A program made the translations under genes and the position numbers. From a bacterium (lineage in GTDB: Bacteria; Margulisbacteria; Marinamargulisbacteria; JAHFDA01), in the NCBI GenBank assembly GCA_023249225.1, contig JAHFDA010000029.1, positions 1-34,867 of the forward strand: a stretch of DNA of 34,867 nucleotides, written 5' to 3'. This document shows positions 8,696 to 15,341 of this stretch, piece after piece (positions within the stretch are counted from its first letter, which is position 1; every line of letters starts with the position of its first letter). The notes below the pieces were generated by a model. It saw only the letters and a program-made list of their open reading frames with translations. It was not told the origin of the DNA and ran no database searches.

Positions 8696-10216
8696 ATGGG
8701 AGAACGCAGGCAAACCAGGCATCATCACCGTGGCGGCAGGCGTCCGGGGGCGCGTTCTGGCGGGCATGACCGTTCGCCAATGTTTGAAGACATGCCAGAA
8801 TTTGATTCGCCCGCAATGACCGTTCCGGAACGTCCAGTCGAAACGCCGCCGCTGGCCGTACCCGAGACGCACACCGAAACCGCCGGAGAAAAACCCGCTG
8901 AAACAGCTGCGCCACGTGTTCAGGCTCCTGCCGTTGAATTGGCTGAAAACCGGCCTAAATTATCTAAAGAAGAGCTCATGGAAGTGATCAATCTTCAGTA
9001 CATGGGCATCATGGATCTGCGTGAACTGGCCACTGCCGTTGGTATCCAGGGGGTTAATCAGTATAAAAAGTTCGAACTGGTACACAAGGTTATTCAAAGC
9101 CGCAGCCCAGGGAGTGGCTTGCAATACAGCCGCGGTATTTTAGACGTTTTGCCAGATGGTTACGGGTTTTTACGCACGCAAAATTACCGTCCCAATCCCG
9201 AAGATGTCTACGTGTCGCAAGCGCAGATCCGCCGTTTTGGTATTAAGGTCGGCGACCTGGTGGCGGGCATTGTGCGCGCTCCCAAAGAAGGTGAACGTTA
9301 TTACTCGCTGGTGCGGATCGATTCTGTCAACGGCCAGGATCCGGATACCTTGCGTTCGCGTCCGCTGTTTCAAAATCTAACGCCTTTGTATCCCGACTCG
9401 CATATGAAGTTAGAATGGGATAAGGTTCAACTGACCTCCCGCTTGATCGACATTATTGCCCCCATTGGCAAGGGGCAGCGTGGCATGGTGGTATCACCGC
9501 CCAAAGCGGGTAAGACCACCATCCTTAAAGACATTGCCAATGCGGTGCACCGCAATCATCCCGAAGTGTGGATCAAAGTGTTGTTGGTAGACGAGCGTCC
9601 TGAAGAAGTGACCGACATGGAACGTTCTGTGCATGGCGAGGTGATGAGTTCCACTTTTGATGAGCCGCCCGAGAATCACGTGAAGGTGGCCGAGATGGTG
9701 CTTGAAAGCGCCAAACGCATGGTGGAATGTGGCATGGATGTTTTAATTTTGCTCGACTCTATCACCCGTCTGGCGCGGGCTTACAACCTGGTGGTGCCGC
9801 CTTCGGGACGCACCTTGTCGGGAGGCATTGATCCCAGTTCGTTGCACAAACCCAAACGTTTTTTTGGGGGTGCGCGTAATATCGAAGGCGGGGGCTCGCT
9901 CACCATTATTGCCACTGCGCTGGTAGACACAGGCAGCCGCATGGACGATATTATTTACGAAGAATTCAAGGGCACTGGCAACATGGAACTGCATCTTGAC
10001 CGCAACCTGGCCAACCGGCGTGTTTTTCCGGCCATTGATGTGGTAGCCTCGGGCACGCGTAAAGAAGAACTGCTGATGCCGGCTGATCGCCTGCAAAAGA
10101 TTTACATGTTGCGTCGCAACATGGAGGGAGACACCGCCACCGAAGAACTGATTAAGCTTTTAAAAAACACCAAGACCAATGACGAATTTTTTGCGTCGGA
10201 AATTTTTAAGTACTAG
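8696..10216 (+). CDS. rho: Transcription termination factor Rho
   Basis: Hexameric RNA helicase that ends transcription, 506 aa against about 420 in E. coli. The first ~85 residues are an extra low-complexity Arg/Gly/His then Pro/Glu/Thr tail. The Rho N-terminal helical domain ([20 protein letters not shown]...) follows, then the cold-shock-like RNA-binding domain with [20 protein letters not shown]. The ATPase core has Walker [15 protein letters not shown] near residue 270 and Walker [17 protein letters not shown]. The Q/R-loop region [20 protein letters not shown] is intact. The start is fixed by AAGGAG 9 nt upstream of the ATG. Its stop abuts the stop of the convergent SLH gene with no gap. 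Such N-terminal extensions, common in bacterial Rho, often affect RNA binding. Confidence 0.98.
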   Translation: MGERRQTRHHHRGGRRPGARSGGHDRSPMFEDMPEFDSPAMTVPERPVETPPLAVPETHTETAGEKPAETAAPRVQAPAVELAENRPKLSKEELMEVINLQYMGIMDLRELATAVGIQGVNQYKKFELVHKVIQSRSPGSGLQYSRGILDVLPDGYGFLRTQNYRPNPEDVYVSQAQIRRFGIKVGDLVAGIVRAPKEGERYYSLVRIDSVNGQDPDTLRSRPLFQNLTPLYPDSHMKLEWDKVQLTSRLIDIIAPIGKGQRGMVVSPPKAGKTTILKDIANAVHRNHPEVWIKVLLVDERPEEVTDMERSVHGEVMSSTFDEPPENHVKVAEMVLESAKRMVECGMDVLILLDSITRLARAYNLVVPPSGRTLSGGIDPSSLHKPKRFFGGARNIEGGGSLTIIATALVDTGSRMDDIIYEEFKGTGNMELHLDRNLANRRVFPAIDVVASGTRKEELLMPADRLQKIYMLRRNMEGDTATEELIKLLKNTKTNDEFFASEIFKY

Positions 10217-11245
10217 TTACGAACGGGGTTCCGAAGTCGACAAGGTAGCTTGGATGGTGCGGTAATATACCCGGTCGGTGGGGCTTAAATACTGATCCCA
10301 ATCGTATAAATTTTGAATGGCTTTTTCATAACGTAACGTGCGTGACATCAGGTAGGCCAGCTCACCTTTGGCAATGGGAGCATCCAGATCCAAAGCACGT
10401 GCTATGGCTACAGGGACATAGCCCTGGGCCAGGGCAATCTGCAAGGCCGGATAAGCCCAGTGTTTTTCACTGACTGTCCGGGAACTTGAGCGCGGTTTTA
10501 AAGCATTTAAACCCTCGGCGTTGATGATCATGGTCAGGGCCTCTCCCCAGGTCAGGCTGTGGGTCGAATTTTGCTGCCAGCTTTTGGGCAAGCCATCAAA
10601 CAAGCCAGCGCGTTCTGCCGAAAGCAAGAGGCGCTTGCCAGAGTCTGCGGCCCGTGTGTGGGTCACCAGGTCATAACCATAACTGTTAAACAGGTTATTG
10701 GTAAGCGCCAAGAGGCTTACGTCTTCTTCGGGGCGAAAGAGATGCGAGAGTGCTTCTTCGAGCAATCCTAGGGTGGCCAGATCTTCTACCGCATGGGCTG
10801 TCCAATGGTTTTCATGCACGTCCAAAAAGCGGCGTTTCACCAAGGTTCGCACAAAACGCACATCGATGACTTCGTCATGGCGGTTGATACACACCAGTTT
10901 GACGATGTTTTTTCCGGCTTTTAAGTGGATTGGAACAGAGAACCAACGGCCCATCAGTGGGATGGCCTGGCCATTGATCAACAATACTTTGACTTGGCGT
11001 GAAACGGTGCCGGTCAGGCGGCTCTGGGTTTCGTAAAGTATGCTTTGATCGGTTAGCGAATCTTGCGAAAATTCAACATGCTGACCAAATTCGGTCGATA
11101 TGACGTCGACGTGATCGGGTGGCAGGCCCTGGCTAAAAGCTTTAAGTGGCGGACAAGCCAAGCCGATCACAATCAAAGCCAGCCCCACCATGTTGCGGCT
11201 AAAACAGTGCGAAAACATACAAGTTTTTAACATAAGTTTACCCAT
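10217..11245 (-). CDS. Exported protein with S-layer-homology (SLH)-like repeats
   Basis: 342 aa. The N-terminal signal-like segment (MVGLALIVIGLACPPLKAFSQG) starts at about residue 19, so the true start may be the second ATG (11233) rather than the first. Residues ~50-135 look beta-rich and may form a small Ig-like domain. Two SLH-like units follow: RFLDVHENHWTAHAVEDLATLGLL... ending in a segment with LLALTNNLFNSYG, and SEKHWAYPALQIALAQGYVP with IAKGELAYLMSR. SLH units usually attach proteins to the cell envelope, so an envelope role is likely; nothing more specific is visible. It is convergent with rho and divergent from rpmE. No Shine-Dalgarno is seen; a TATACT directly precedes the first ATG. 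Confidence 0.7.
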   Translation of the reverse strand: MGKLMLKTCMFSHCFSRNMVGLALIVIGLACPPLKAFSQGLPPDHVDVISTEFGQHVEFSQDSLTDQSILYETQSRLTGTVSRQVKVLLINGQAIPLMGRWFSVPIHLKAGKNIVKLVCINRHDEVIDVRFVRTLVKRRFLDVHENHWTAHAVEDLATLGLLEEALSHLFRPEEDVSLLALTNNLFNSYGYDLVTHTRAADSGKRLLLSAERAGLFDGLPKSWQQNSTHSLTWGEALTMIINAEGLNALKPRSSSRTVSEKHWAYPALQIALAQGYVPVAIARALDLDAPIAKGELAYLMSRTLRYEKAIQNLYDWDQYLSPTDRVYYRTIQATLSTSEPRS

Positions 11246-11273
11246 AGTATATATCGTCCAGATTAGAGGTCTA

Positions 11274-11302
11274 TTGCAAGAAAGAAAAAGCTTGTTTAAA
11301 AT
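11274..11302 (+). promoter_or_regulatory. Sigma70-like promoter for rpmE-prfA-prmC
   Basis: TTGCAA (11274-11279), an exact 17-bp spacer and TAAAAT (11297-11302). The expected start site is only about 5 nt before the rpmE ATG at 11314, and no Shine-Dalgarno lies between, so the message is nearly leaderless. Confidence 0.65.
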
Positions 11303-11313
11303 AAACCCTGCCC

Positions 11314-11526
11314 ATGAAAAAAGACCTTCATCCTACCTATTATCGTCAGATTAAAGCCACCTGTGTCTGCGGTGGTGAATTTATGGTGGGTTCTACCCGC
11401 GAGCAGGTGCGGGTAGACCTGTGTAGCGCTTGCCATCCGGTGTTTACGGGCAAGAATAAAATTGTAGATACCGAAGGACGGGTAGACCGTTTCCGTAAAC
11501 GTTTTAAGCTCGCTAAAACTGTCTAG
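11314..11526 (+). CDS. rpmE: 50S ribosomal protein L31, zinc-binding type
   Basis: 70 aa. It has all four zinc-ligand cysteines of the C+ form: C17 and C19 (TCVCGG) and C37 and C40 (LCSACHPVFTG). MKKDLHPTYY is the usual start of the protein. It stands upstream of prfA, a common arrangement, with only 8 bp to the likely prfA start. Keeping the zinc site suggests this is the zinc-replete paralogue rather than the zinc-free back-up form. Confidence 0.97.
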   Translation: MKKDLHPTYYRQIKATCVCGGEFMVGSTREQVRVDLCSACHPVFTGKNKIVDTEGRVDRFRKRFKLAKTV

Positions 11527-11534
11527 CCTTTCCC

Positions 11535-12611
11535 TTGGTCAGTGTTGCCATCAACTTTGTTGAAAAGTTCAGGGATTTACGTCACCGTTTTGACGAAATA
11601 GAACGTGCTTTAAGCGATCAAAGCATTTCGCAAGATCCTCATAAACTTTTAGATTACTCGCGGCGCCATGCCGAGCTTAAAGAGCCCGTGAGAGATTTTT
11701 TGACTTACGAAAAAATCCTGGCCGCGATTCAAGAAGCCCAGGAACTTTTAAACGATCCTGAAATGCGCGACATGGCCCGTGAAGAATTAACCCAGCTTCA
11801 GGTTCAACGTGAAACCTTAGAAGAGAAGCTGGCCTTTTACCTTATTCCCAAGGATCCCGACGACTCCAAAAATGCCTTTCTAGAGATCCGTGCCGGAGCC
11901 GGAGGCGAAGAGGCGGCCTTGTTTGCCGGTGATCTTTTTCGTATGTACTTAAAGTATGCCGAGCGTAACGGGTTTACGGTCGAACTCGAAAGTGAGAATG
12001 CCACGGGCATGGGGGGCTTTAAAGAAATTGTGGCCAAGATTAACGGCCGCGAGGTGTTTAGAAAATTCAAATTCGAGGGGGGTACCCACCGGGTACAGCG
12101 TGTGCCCGATACCGAAGCCTCGGGCCGCATCCACACCTCTACCTGCACGGTGGCCATCATGCCCGAAGTGCAGGAGGTCGATGTCAAGATTGATGAAAAA
12201 GATATTCGCGTTGACGTTTTCCGCAGCAGCGGCGCGGGCGGCCAACACGTTAATAAAACCTCGTCGGCGGTGCGCATGACGCATTTGCCGAGCGGTATTG
12301 TGGTGCAGTGTCAGGATGAACGCAGCCAGCACAAAAACCGCGACAAGGCTTTGGGTCAGTTGCGGGCCAAACTCTATGACAGGCAGCGCGAAGAACGCGA
12401 TCAGGCCCACGCCCAGCAGCGCCGCAGCATGGTAGGCACGGGCGACCGGGCTGAGAAAATTCGTACTTATAACTTTCCGGAAAACCGCGTCACGGACCAT
12501 CGCATTAAATTAACCTTGCATAAGCTGACCGATGTGCTTGAGGGGGATCTGGATGAGCTGGTGCAATCATTGCATGCTGCCGATCAGCTTAAAAAACTAG
12601 AAGCTTTATAG
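11535..12611 (+). CDS. prfA: Peptide chain release factor 1
   Basis: Recognises UAA/UAG and triggers peptide release, 358 aa. The catalytic GGQ lies in RSSGAGGQHVNKTSSAVR. The stop-codon-reading tripeptide has the RF1 pattern P-x-T (VPDTEASGRIHTS), here with Asp in the middle where Ala or Val is usual. No ATG or GTG fits the N-terminus. TTG at 11535 is the only reasonable start codon found before the conserved FVEKFRDLRHRFDEIE helix, and it lacks a strong Shine-Dalgarno, so translation may be coupled to rpmE. prmC, which methylates the GGQ glutamine, follows 19 bp downstream. Confidence 0.95.
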   Translation: MVSVAINFVEKFRDLRHRFDEIERALSDQSISQDPHKLLDYSRRHAELKEPVRDFLTYEKILAAIQEAQELLNDPEMRDMAREELTQLQVQRETLEEKLAFYLIPKDPDDSKNAFLEIRAGAGGEEAALFAGDLFRMYLKYAERNGFTVELESENATGMGGFKEIVAKINGREVFRKFKFEGGTHRVQRVPDTEASGRIHTSTCTVAIMPEVQEVDVKIDEKDIRVDVFRSSGAGGQHVNKTSSAVRMTHLPSGIVVQCQDERSQHKNRDKALGQLRAKLYDRQREERDQAHAQQRRSMVGTGDRAEKIRTYNFPENRVTDHRIKLTLHKLTDVLEGDLDELVQSLHAADQLKKLEAL

Positions 12612-12618
12612 ATAAAGT

Positions 12619-12632
12619 CAGAAGGCAGAAGT
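12619..12632 (+). repeat. Heptanucleotide pair (CAGAAGG CAGAAGT) at the prmC start
   Basis: Two CAGAAG(G/T) heptamers overlap the GTG start of prmC. The first supplies the AGAAGG Shine-Dalgarno-like sequence. The same heptamer family forms a six-unit tract before tsaC. Confidence 0.6.
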
Positions 12633-13554
12633 GAATATCAATGACTGGTTTCAGATGCAGAGGCCAGGTTTTCAGGTACGGTTTGCGCTTGAGGCGGAAC
12701 ATGAACTGATGCGTCTTATGGAATGGGTGCTGGCATGTGCTCCGCTGGTCTTGCATGCGCATCCCGAGCGAAATCTTAATCTCGAAGAAGAAGACCGGCT
12801 TAACAACGCGGTCCATCGCCGTCTTTTGGGTGAGCCGCTATCGCGTATCGTTGGGCAGGTGACTTTTCTCGATGCAAGCATTCGCGTGAGTAAACATGTG
12901 CTCGTCCCACGGCATGAGACGGAATGGTGGCTGCACGAATGGATTCGCACACATCCCCTCACCCCCGACTTTAACGGCTTCGCAAATCCCCTCACCCCCG
13001 ACCCCTCTCCCAAGGGAGAGGGGGGTATATACCGATGGTTCCTCGACATCGGCACGGGCAGCGGCGCCATTGCGATTGCCTTGTGTCAGGCTTTTCCGGA
13101 TATTCCGATGTACGCCTCGGATATCTCTTCTGCGGCTTTGCAGGTGGCACAGGAAAACATGCATCTGAATGCGGTTGTGGGGATAGAGTGGGCCGAGGCC
13201 GACTTGTGGCCGGATGCATGGGATCAGATATTTCGAGAAAGTTGCGGGGTGATGTTTGCCAATTTGCCTTATGTTCCTTCCAAGGTGATTCCAACTCTGG
13301 ATCCTGAAGTACGTGAACACGACCCGCAGCTGGCGCTCGACGGGGGCAGCGATGGGCTCGACATCATCCGGCGTGGCGTGGAACGGGCGGAATCCGTGCT
13401 GACTTCCGGCAGCCGCATGATCCTCGAAATGGGTCTGGGCCAGTCGGAACTTTTGGCGACATGGCTAAGATCACGCGGGCGCTGGGAGATTGCCGCGATT
13501 TGGCCGGATTTGCAGGGGATTCCGCGGGCGATTGAAATCGAACGTATAGCGTAG
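12631..13554 (+). CDS. prmC: Release-factor glutamine methyltransferase PrmC, with in-frame repeat peptide
   Basis: SAM-dependent N5-glutamine methyltransferase acting on RF1/RF2, 307 aa. The N-terminal helical domain ends with GEPLSRIVGQVTFLDASIRV and VLVPRHETEW. SAM motif I is LDIGTGSGAIAIA (from ~136). The catalytic motif reads ANLPYVPS, that is NLPY in place of the usual NPPY, a variant I believe occurs in this superfamily. Residues ~108-132 (HPLTPDFNGFANPLTPDPSP and KGEGG) lie between the two domains and are encoded by a palindromic repeat that has landed in frame; normal PrmC has only a short linker there. GTG start at 12631 with AGAAGG upstream. Confidence 0.92.
   Translation: MNINDWFQMQRPGFQVRFALEAEHELMRLMEWVLACAPLVLHAHPERNLNLEEEDRLNNAVHRRLLGEPLSRIVGQVTFLDASIRVSKHVLVPRHETEWWLHEWIRTHPLTPDFNGFANPLTPDPSPKGEGGIYRWFLDIGTGSGAIAIALCQAFPDIPMYASDISSAALQVAQENMHLNAVVGIEWAEADLWPDAWDQIFRESCGVMFANLPYVPSKVIPTLDPEVREHDPQLALDGGSDGLDIIRRGVERAESVLTSGSRMILEMGLGQSELLATWLRSRGRWEIAAIWPDLQGIPRAIEIERIA
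12953..13027. repeat. Palindromic repeat inserted in frame inside prmC
   Basis: A perfect 10-bp stem (CCCCTCTCCC 13002-13011, GGGAGAGGGG 13014-13023) with an AA loop is preceded by a 17-bp direct repeat (ATCCCCTCACCCCCGAC at 12953-12969 and 12986-13002, 33 bp apart). In this frame it reads PLTPDPSPKGEG, a peptide I recognise as the translation of a widespread intergenic palindrome. It keeps the prmC frame open and falls in the interdomain linker. Confidence 0.8.
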
Positions 13555-13558
13555 TGCG

Positions 13559-13610
13559 TCAAAATCTTTCCTGAAACAACCCCCGATTTCCATCGATATA
13601 TTGGCGACCC
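13559..13610 (+). promoter_or_regulatory. 52-bp conserved leader of the variable-protein family, copy 1
   Basis: Begins TCAAAATCTTTCCTGAAAC and ends with GATATATTGGC just before the ATG. The same 52-bp module, always the same length, precedes all four family members (13559, 31168, 33072, 34609), while sequences further upstream are unrelated. It holds a TATATT 8 nt before the ATG, a likely -10, and no Shine-Dalgarno. Confidence 0.7.
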
Positions 13611-14645
13611 ATGTTTTATCGTCTTTCTGCTGGACGCACCGAGCTTGCCACAACTGTTGCCGATTTATTGGCGTTGAATTCCAAATCGCAAGGGTGGATG
13701 GAGGCCCTATTTGCTCGGGACAATTCAGCAAGAAAAATTCTTAGGCGTTTAGAAACCTTATTCACCGTCGCCCGCACGGCCAAGGTGGATGTATTTGCTG
13801 GGGGTCAGGCCTATCAAATCCGTTGGCGATTCTTACTTAAAAAGTTGGACCAAGCCGATCGGGTGCGCTTGCTGACGGATTATATCGGCGCTGACAAGCT
13901 GGATGAGTATGATCCATCTTGTTTGAGTCCAGCAAACGTTACGGAATTTGTGGAATGTATAGACGGAGACGAAGACGGCCAGCCGCTGGGGTGGATTTCG
14001 AATTTTTTGCAAAAGCGTCTCCAGTGGACTCCACTTACTCCGCCCCGCTTGCAAGGCGCGGAGCTACGCGCAGTACTTTCGCAACTCGGCGAAGTGCATG
14101 AAGTTCCATTGGGAAAAAACAAAAATTCCGTGGCGGTGCTGCTCAAGCTGGCAGAGGTAAAGAAGTTTTTAGGCGTTGAGGATCTGGCGGAAGTATTTGC
14201 GGGCGTAGAAGGTTTGCGTCAGGAATCCGGCGAGAAGAACGGATTTATCGCGGACGTCGACCTATACCAGCAACGCGTCCTGCTTGCTGCGATTGTAAAC
14301 GTAGGGGCAATTCATGAATTGCCCCTACATTCGTTGGGTTTTTATAATCTGCGCGGTTCACGCAAGTTATACGAGGTTTTAAGCGCCCAGGGTTTTTACG
14401 AACGGACGGGGATTTATTGGGTATGGACTGGGGAAAAGTACGAAGCGAGTTATGGGAACTCCAATACAAAAGCGGCTGAAGACCAGTATTTAGAACCGGG
14501 CATAGTAACGTTAGAAAATATTGTTAAAATTAGAGGCTCTCGGTTTGTCTTTCGCTTCGTCGGCAATGACTACTGGGGCGTCAACGTTCCTGCAAATCAC
14601 GATGAGAATGGTGGTGTCGTCGTCGGGTTTTTCGAGGACTTATGA
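13611..14645 (+). CDS. Candidate DGR target (variable) protein, family copy 1
   Basis: 344 aa; no family recognised. It is one of four paralogues in the window. The N-terminus MFYRLSAGRTELATTV is followed by a helical region, the shared core (YIGADKLDEYDPSCLSPANV, LGWISNFLQKRLQW, PLGKNKNSVAVLLKLAEVK) and a C-terminal part with GSRKLYEVLSAQGFYERTGI and YWVWTGEK. The last ~35 codons are the variable segment. Two features are private to this copy: an extra ~10 residues near position 35 (FARDNSARKI), and a 28-bp palindrome reading VGAIHELPL that replaces VAKEPRLKDV of the others. The 3' end also differs (GFFEDL instead of GGRxWTP). It is directly followed by an avd-like remnant, the gene order of a DGR locus. 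Function inferred: a ligand-binding protein whose tail is diversified. Confidence 0.8.
   Translation: MFYRLSAGRTELATTVADLLALNSKSQGWMEALFARDNSARKILRRLETLFTVARTAKVDVFAGGQAYQIRWRFLLKKLDQADRVRLLTDYIGADKLDEYDPSCLSPANVTEFVECIDGDEDGQPLGWISNFLQKRLQWTPLTPPRLQGAELRAVLSQLGEVHEVPLGKNKNSVAVLLKLAEVKKFLGVEDLAEVFAGVEGLRQESGEKNGFIADVDLYQQRVLLAAIVNVGAIHELPLHSLGFYNLRGSRKLYEVLSAQGFYERTGIYWVWTGEKYEASYGNSNTKAAEDQYLEPGIVTLENIVKIRGSRFVFRFVGNDYWGVNVPANHDENGGVVVGFFEDL
14290..14335. repeat. Perfect 28-bp palindrome inside copy 1
   Basis: GTAGGGGCAATTCA is followed at once by its exact reverse complement TGAATTGCCCCTAC (centre near 14317). Copies 2 and 3 have ordinary coding sequence at the same place. The palindrome is read in frame as VGAIHELPLH, which I recognise as the translation of a dispersed palindromic repeat seen in many bacterial genomes. 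Confidence 0.8.
14535..14642 (+). other. Candidate DGR variable region of copy 1
   Basis: Aligned codon by codon with copies 2 and 3, this segment (GSRFVFRFVGNDYW... onward) differs at nearly every second codon, mostly at positions 1-2, whereas the preceding ~290 codons are strongly conserved. Fixed anchor residues are F-V-x-R-x-V, W, P and G-G-V. It is the most diverged of the three, including a different final heptapeptide, so it may no longer be active. Confidence 0.6.
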
Positions 14646-14711
14646 GGCCTTTGGTACTTGAAAATTTGGATCTTTGGTCTTTTAAATTTTTAAGGTAGTA
14701 TCCCCATAACT

Positions 14712-15028
14712 ATGGTTGAAAATAGCAGACAGCAGACAGCAGACAGCAGACAGCAGACAGCAGACAGCAGACAGCAGACAGCAGACAGCAGACAGCAGAC
14801 AGCAGACAGCAGACAGCAGAAGCATCTCTTTTAAAGATTGAGCTGGGCAAACAAAGCCCTGCGATCATTGCAAAGTATTATGAGTTTTTGAAATGGATCA
14901 TGGGCCGAGTGGCCCGGTTTCCTCGATTGCATCGGTATGTTTTTGGCAAGCAACTCGAAGACAAGGCTTTGTTTATCCTCGATCATCTGGTGTTTGCCTT
15001 GCCTTTAACTTGCAACCATAATCCCTGA
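14712..15028 (+). pseudogene. Truncated, out-of-frame avd-like gene (DGR accessory four-helix-bundle protein)
   Basis: ATG GTT GAA AAT at 14712 leads straight into a 97-bp heptamer tract; this frame stops at 14832. In another frame, 14837-15028 reads IELGKQSPAIIAKYYEFLKW, then IMGRVARFPRLHRYVFGKQL and EDKALFILDHLV. This matches the first two helices of the Avd/bAvd family (pattern P-x-I-x-x-x-Y-D/E-x-x-K-W ... FPR-x-H-R/K-Y/F-x-x-G). Avd is a ~110-130 aa basic barrel-forming protein that binds the DGR reverse transcriptase. Here the homology ends after helix 2 (FALPLTCNHNP then TGA), so the C-terminal half is missing. The position right after a variable-protein gene is the canonical one for avd. 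Family assignment is from memory of the pattern. Confidence 0.65.
14724..14820 (+). repeat. Perfect heptanucleotide tandem repeat, AGCAGAC x 13.9
   Basis: Thirteen complete AGCAGAC units plus six bases, without a mismatch by my reading. It begins four codons after an ATG (14712) and ends just before the avd-like frame. Since seven is not a multiple of three, each unit gained or lost shifts the frame; one more unit would join the ATG to the avd-like frame with no stop between. The tract itself has no stop in any plus-strand frame. Confidence 0.95.
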
Positions 15029-15029
15029 C

Positions 15030-15140
15030 ATGCGTAATTTCGAAAATATCGTCGATGCCGCCCAGCACAGGGGCGCCAGCGATATTCACATTCATCTTTG
15101 CCACATACCAGGCACAGCGGCAGGGCCGCATGCGAGCTAG
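15030..15140 (+). pseudogene. Truncated N-terminus of a second GspE/PilT-type ATPase
   Basis: 36 codons reading MRNFENIVDAAQHRGASDIH and IHLCHIPG, then TAG. It matches the first 22 residues of the ATPase gene at 15342 (MLSFDNLVRIAKEQHASDIHIH) and the general L-x-x-A-x-x-x-x-A-S-D-I-H start of secretion ATPases, then turns into hairpin-rich sequence. It starts one base after the avd-like stop. Either a partial duplication or the stub of a diverged paralogue. Confidence 0.6.
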
Positions 15141-15165
15141 ACATATGCGCTTTTTTTCTAAGCAT

Positions 15166-15259
15166 GCAGGCAGGGCCTGCGTGTTCTGAAGCCCCCAGGC
15201 CTTGCCTGGCTTAGAAGTGGAATGCCCTCTGTCCAGCTCCCAGTGGCCCTGCCACTGGG
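15166..15259. repeat. Three consecutive 3-nt-loop hairpins
   Basis: GCAGGC-AGG-GCCTGC (15166-15180), CCAGGC-CTT-GCCTGG (15195-15209) and CCCAGTGGC-CCT-GCCACTGGG (15239-15259); all stems perfect. They share an AGC(N)CCAG...CTGGGCTT-like frame but differ in the stem, with compensating changes on both arms. This is a palindromic repeat family; a fourth relative (CCCAGGGC-AAC-GCCCTGGG) follows copy 2. The stretch 14646-15341 holds no intact gene: only the avd-like and ATPase remnants, the heptamer tract and these hairpins. Confidence 0.8.
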
Positions 15260-15341
15260 CTTACGAACAACGGTAGGGCTGAATATTACATACAAAGACA
15301 ATTTTGCTGATTTTGTTGAATACCGTTTTCGATAATCCATT

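Noticed and set aside
13611-14645. Paralogous family as transposases or IS elements
   Set aside because: No DDE or HUH motifs, no terminal inverted repeats around the copies; the shared unit is leader plus gene, with a protein core unlike transposases.
14724-14820. Heptamer tract as a CRISPR array
   Set aside because: Perfect 7-bp tandem units with no spacers and no cas genes; it is a microsatellite.
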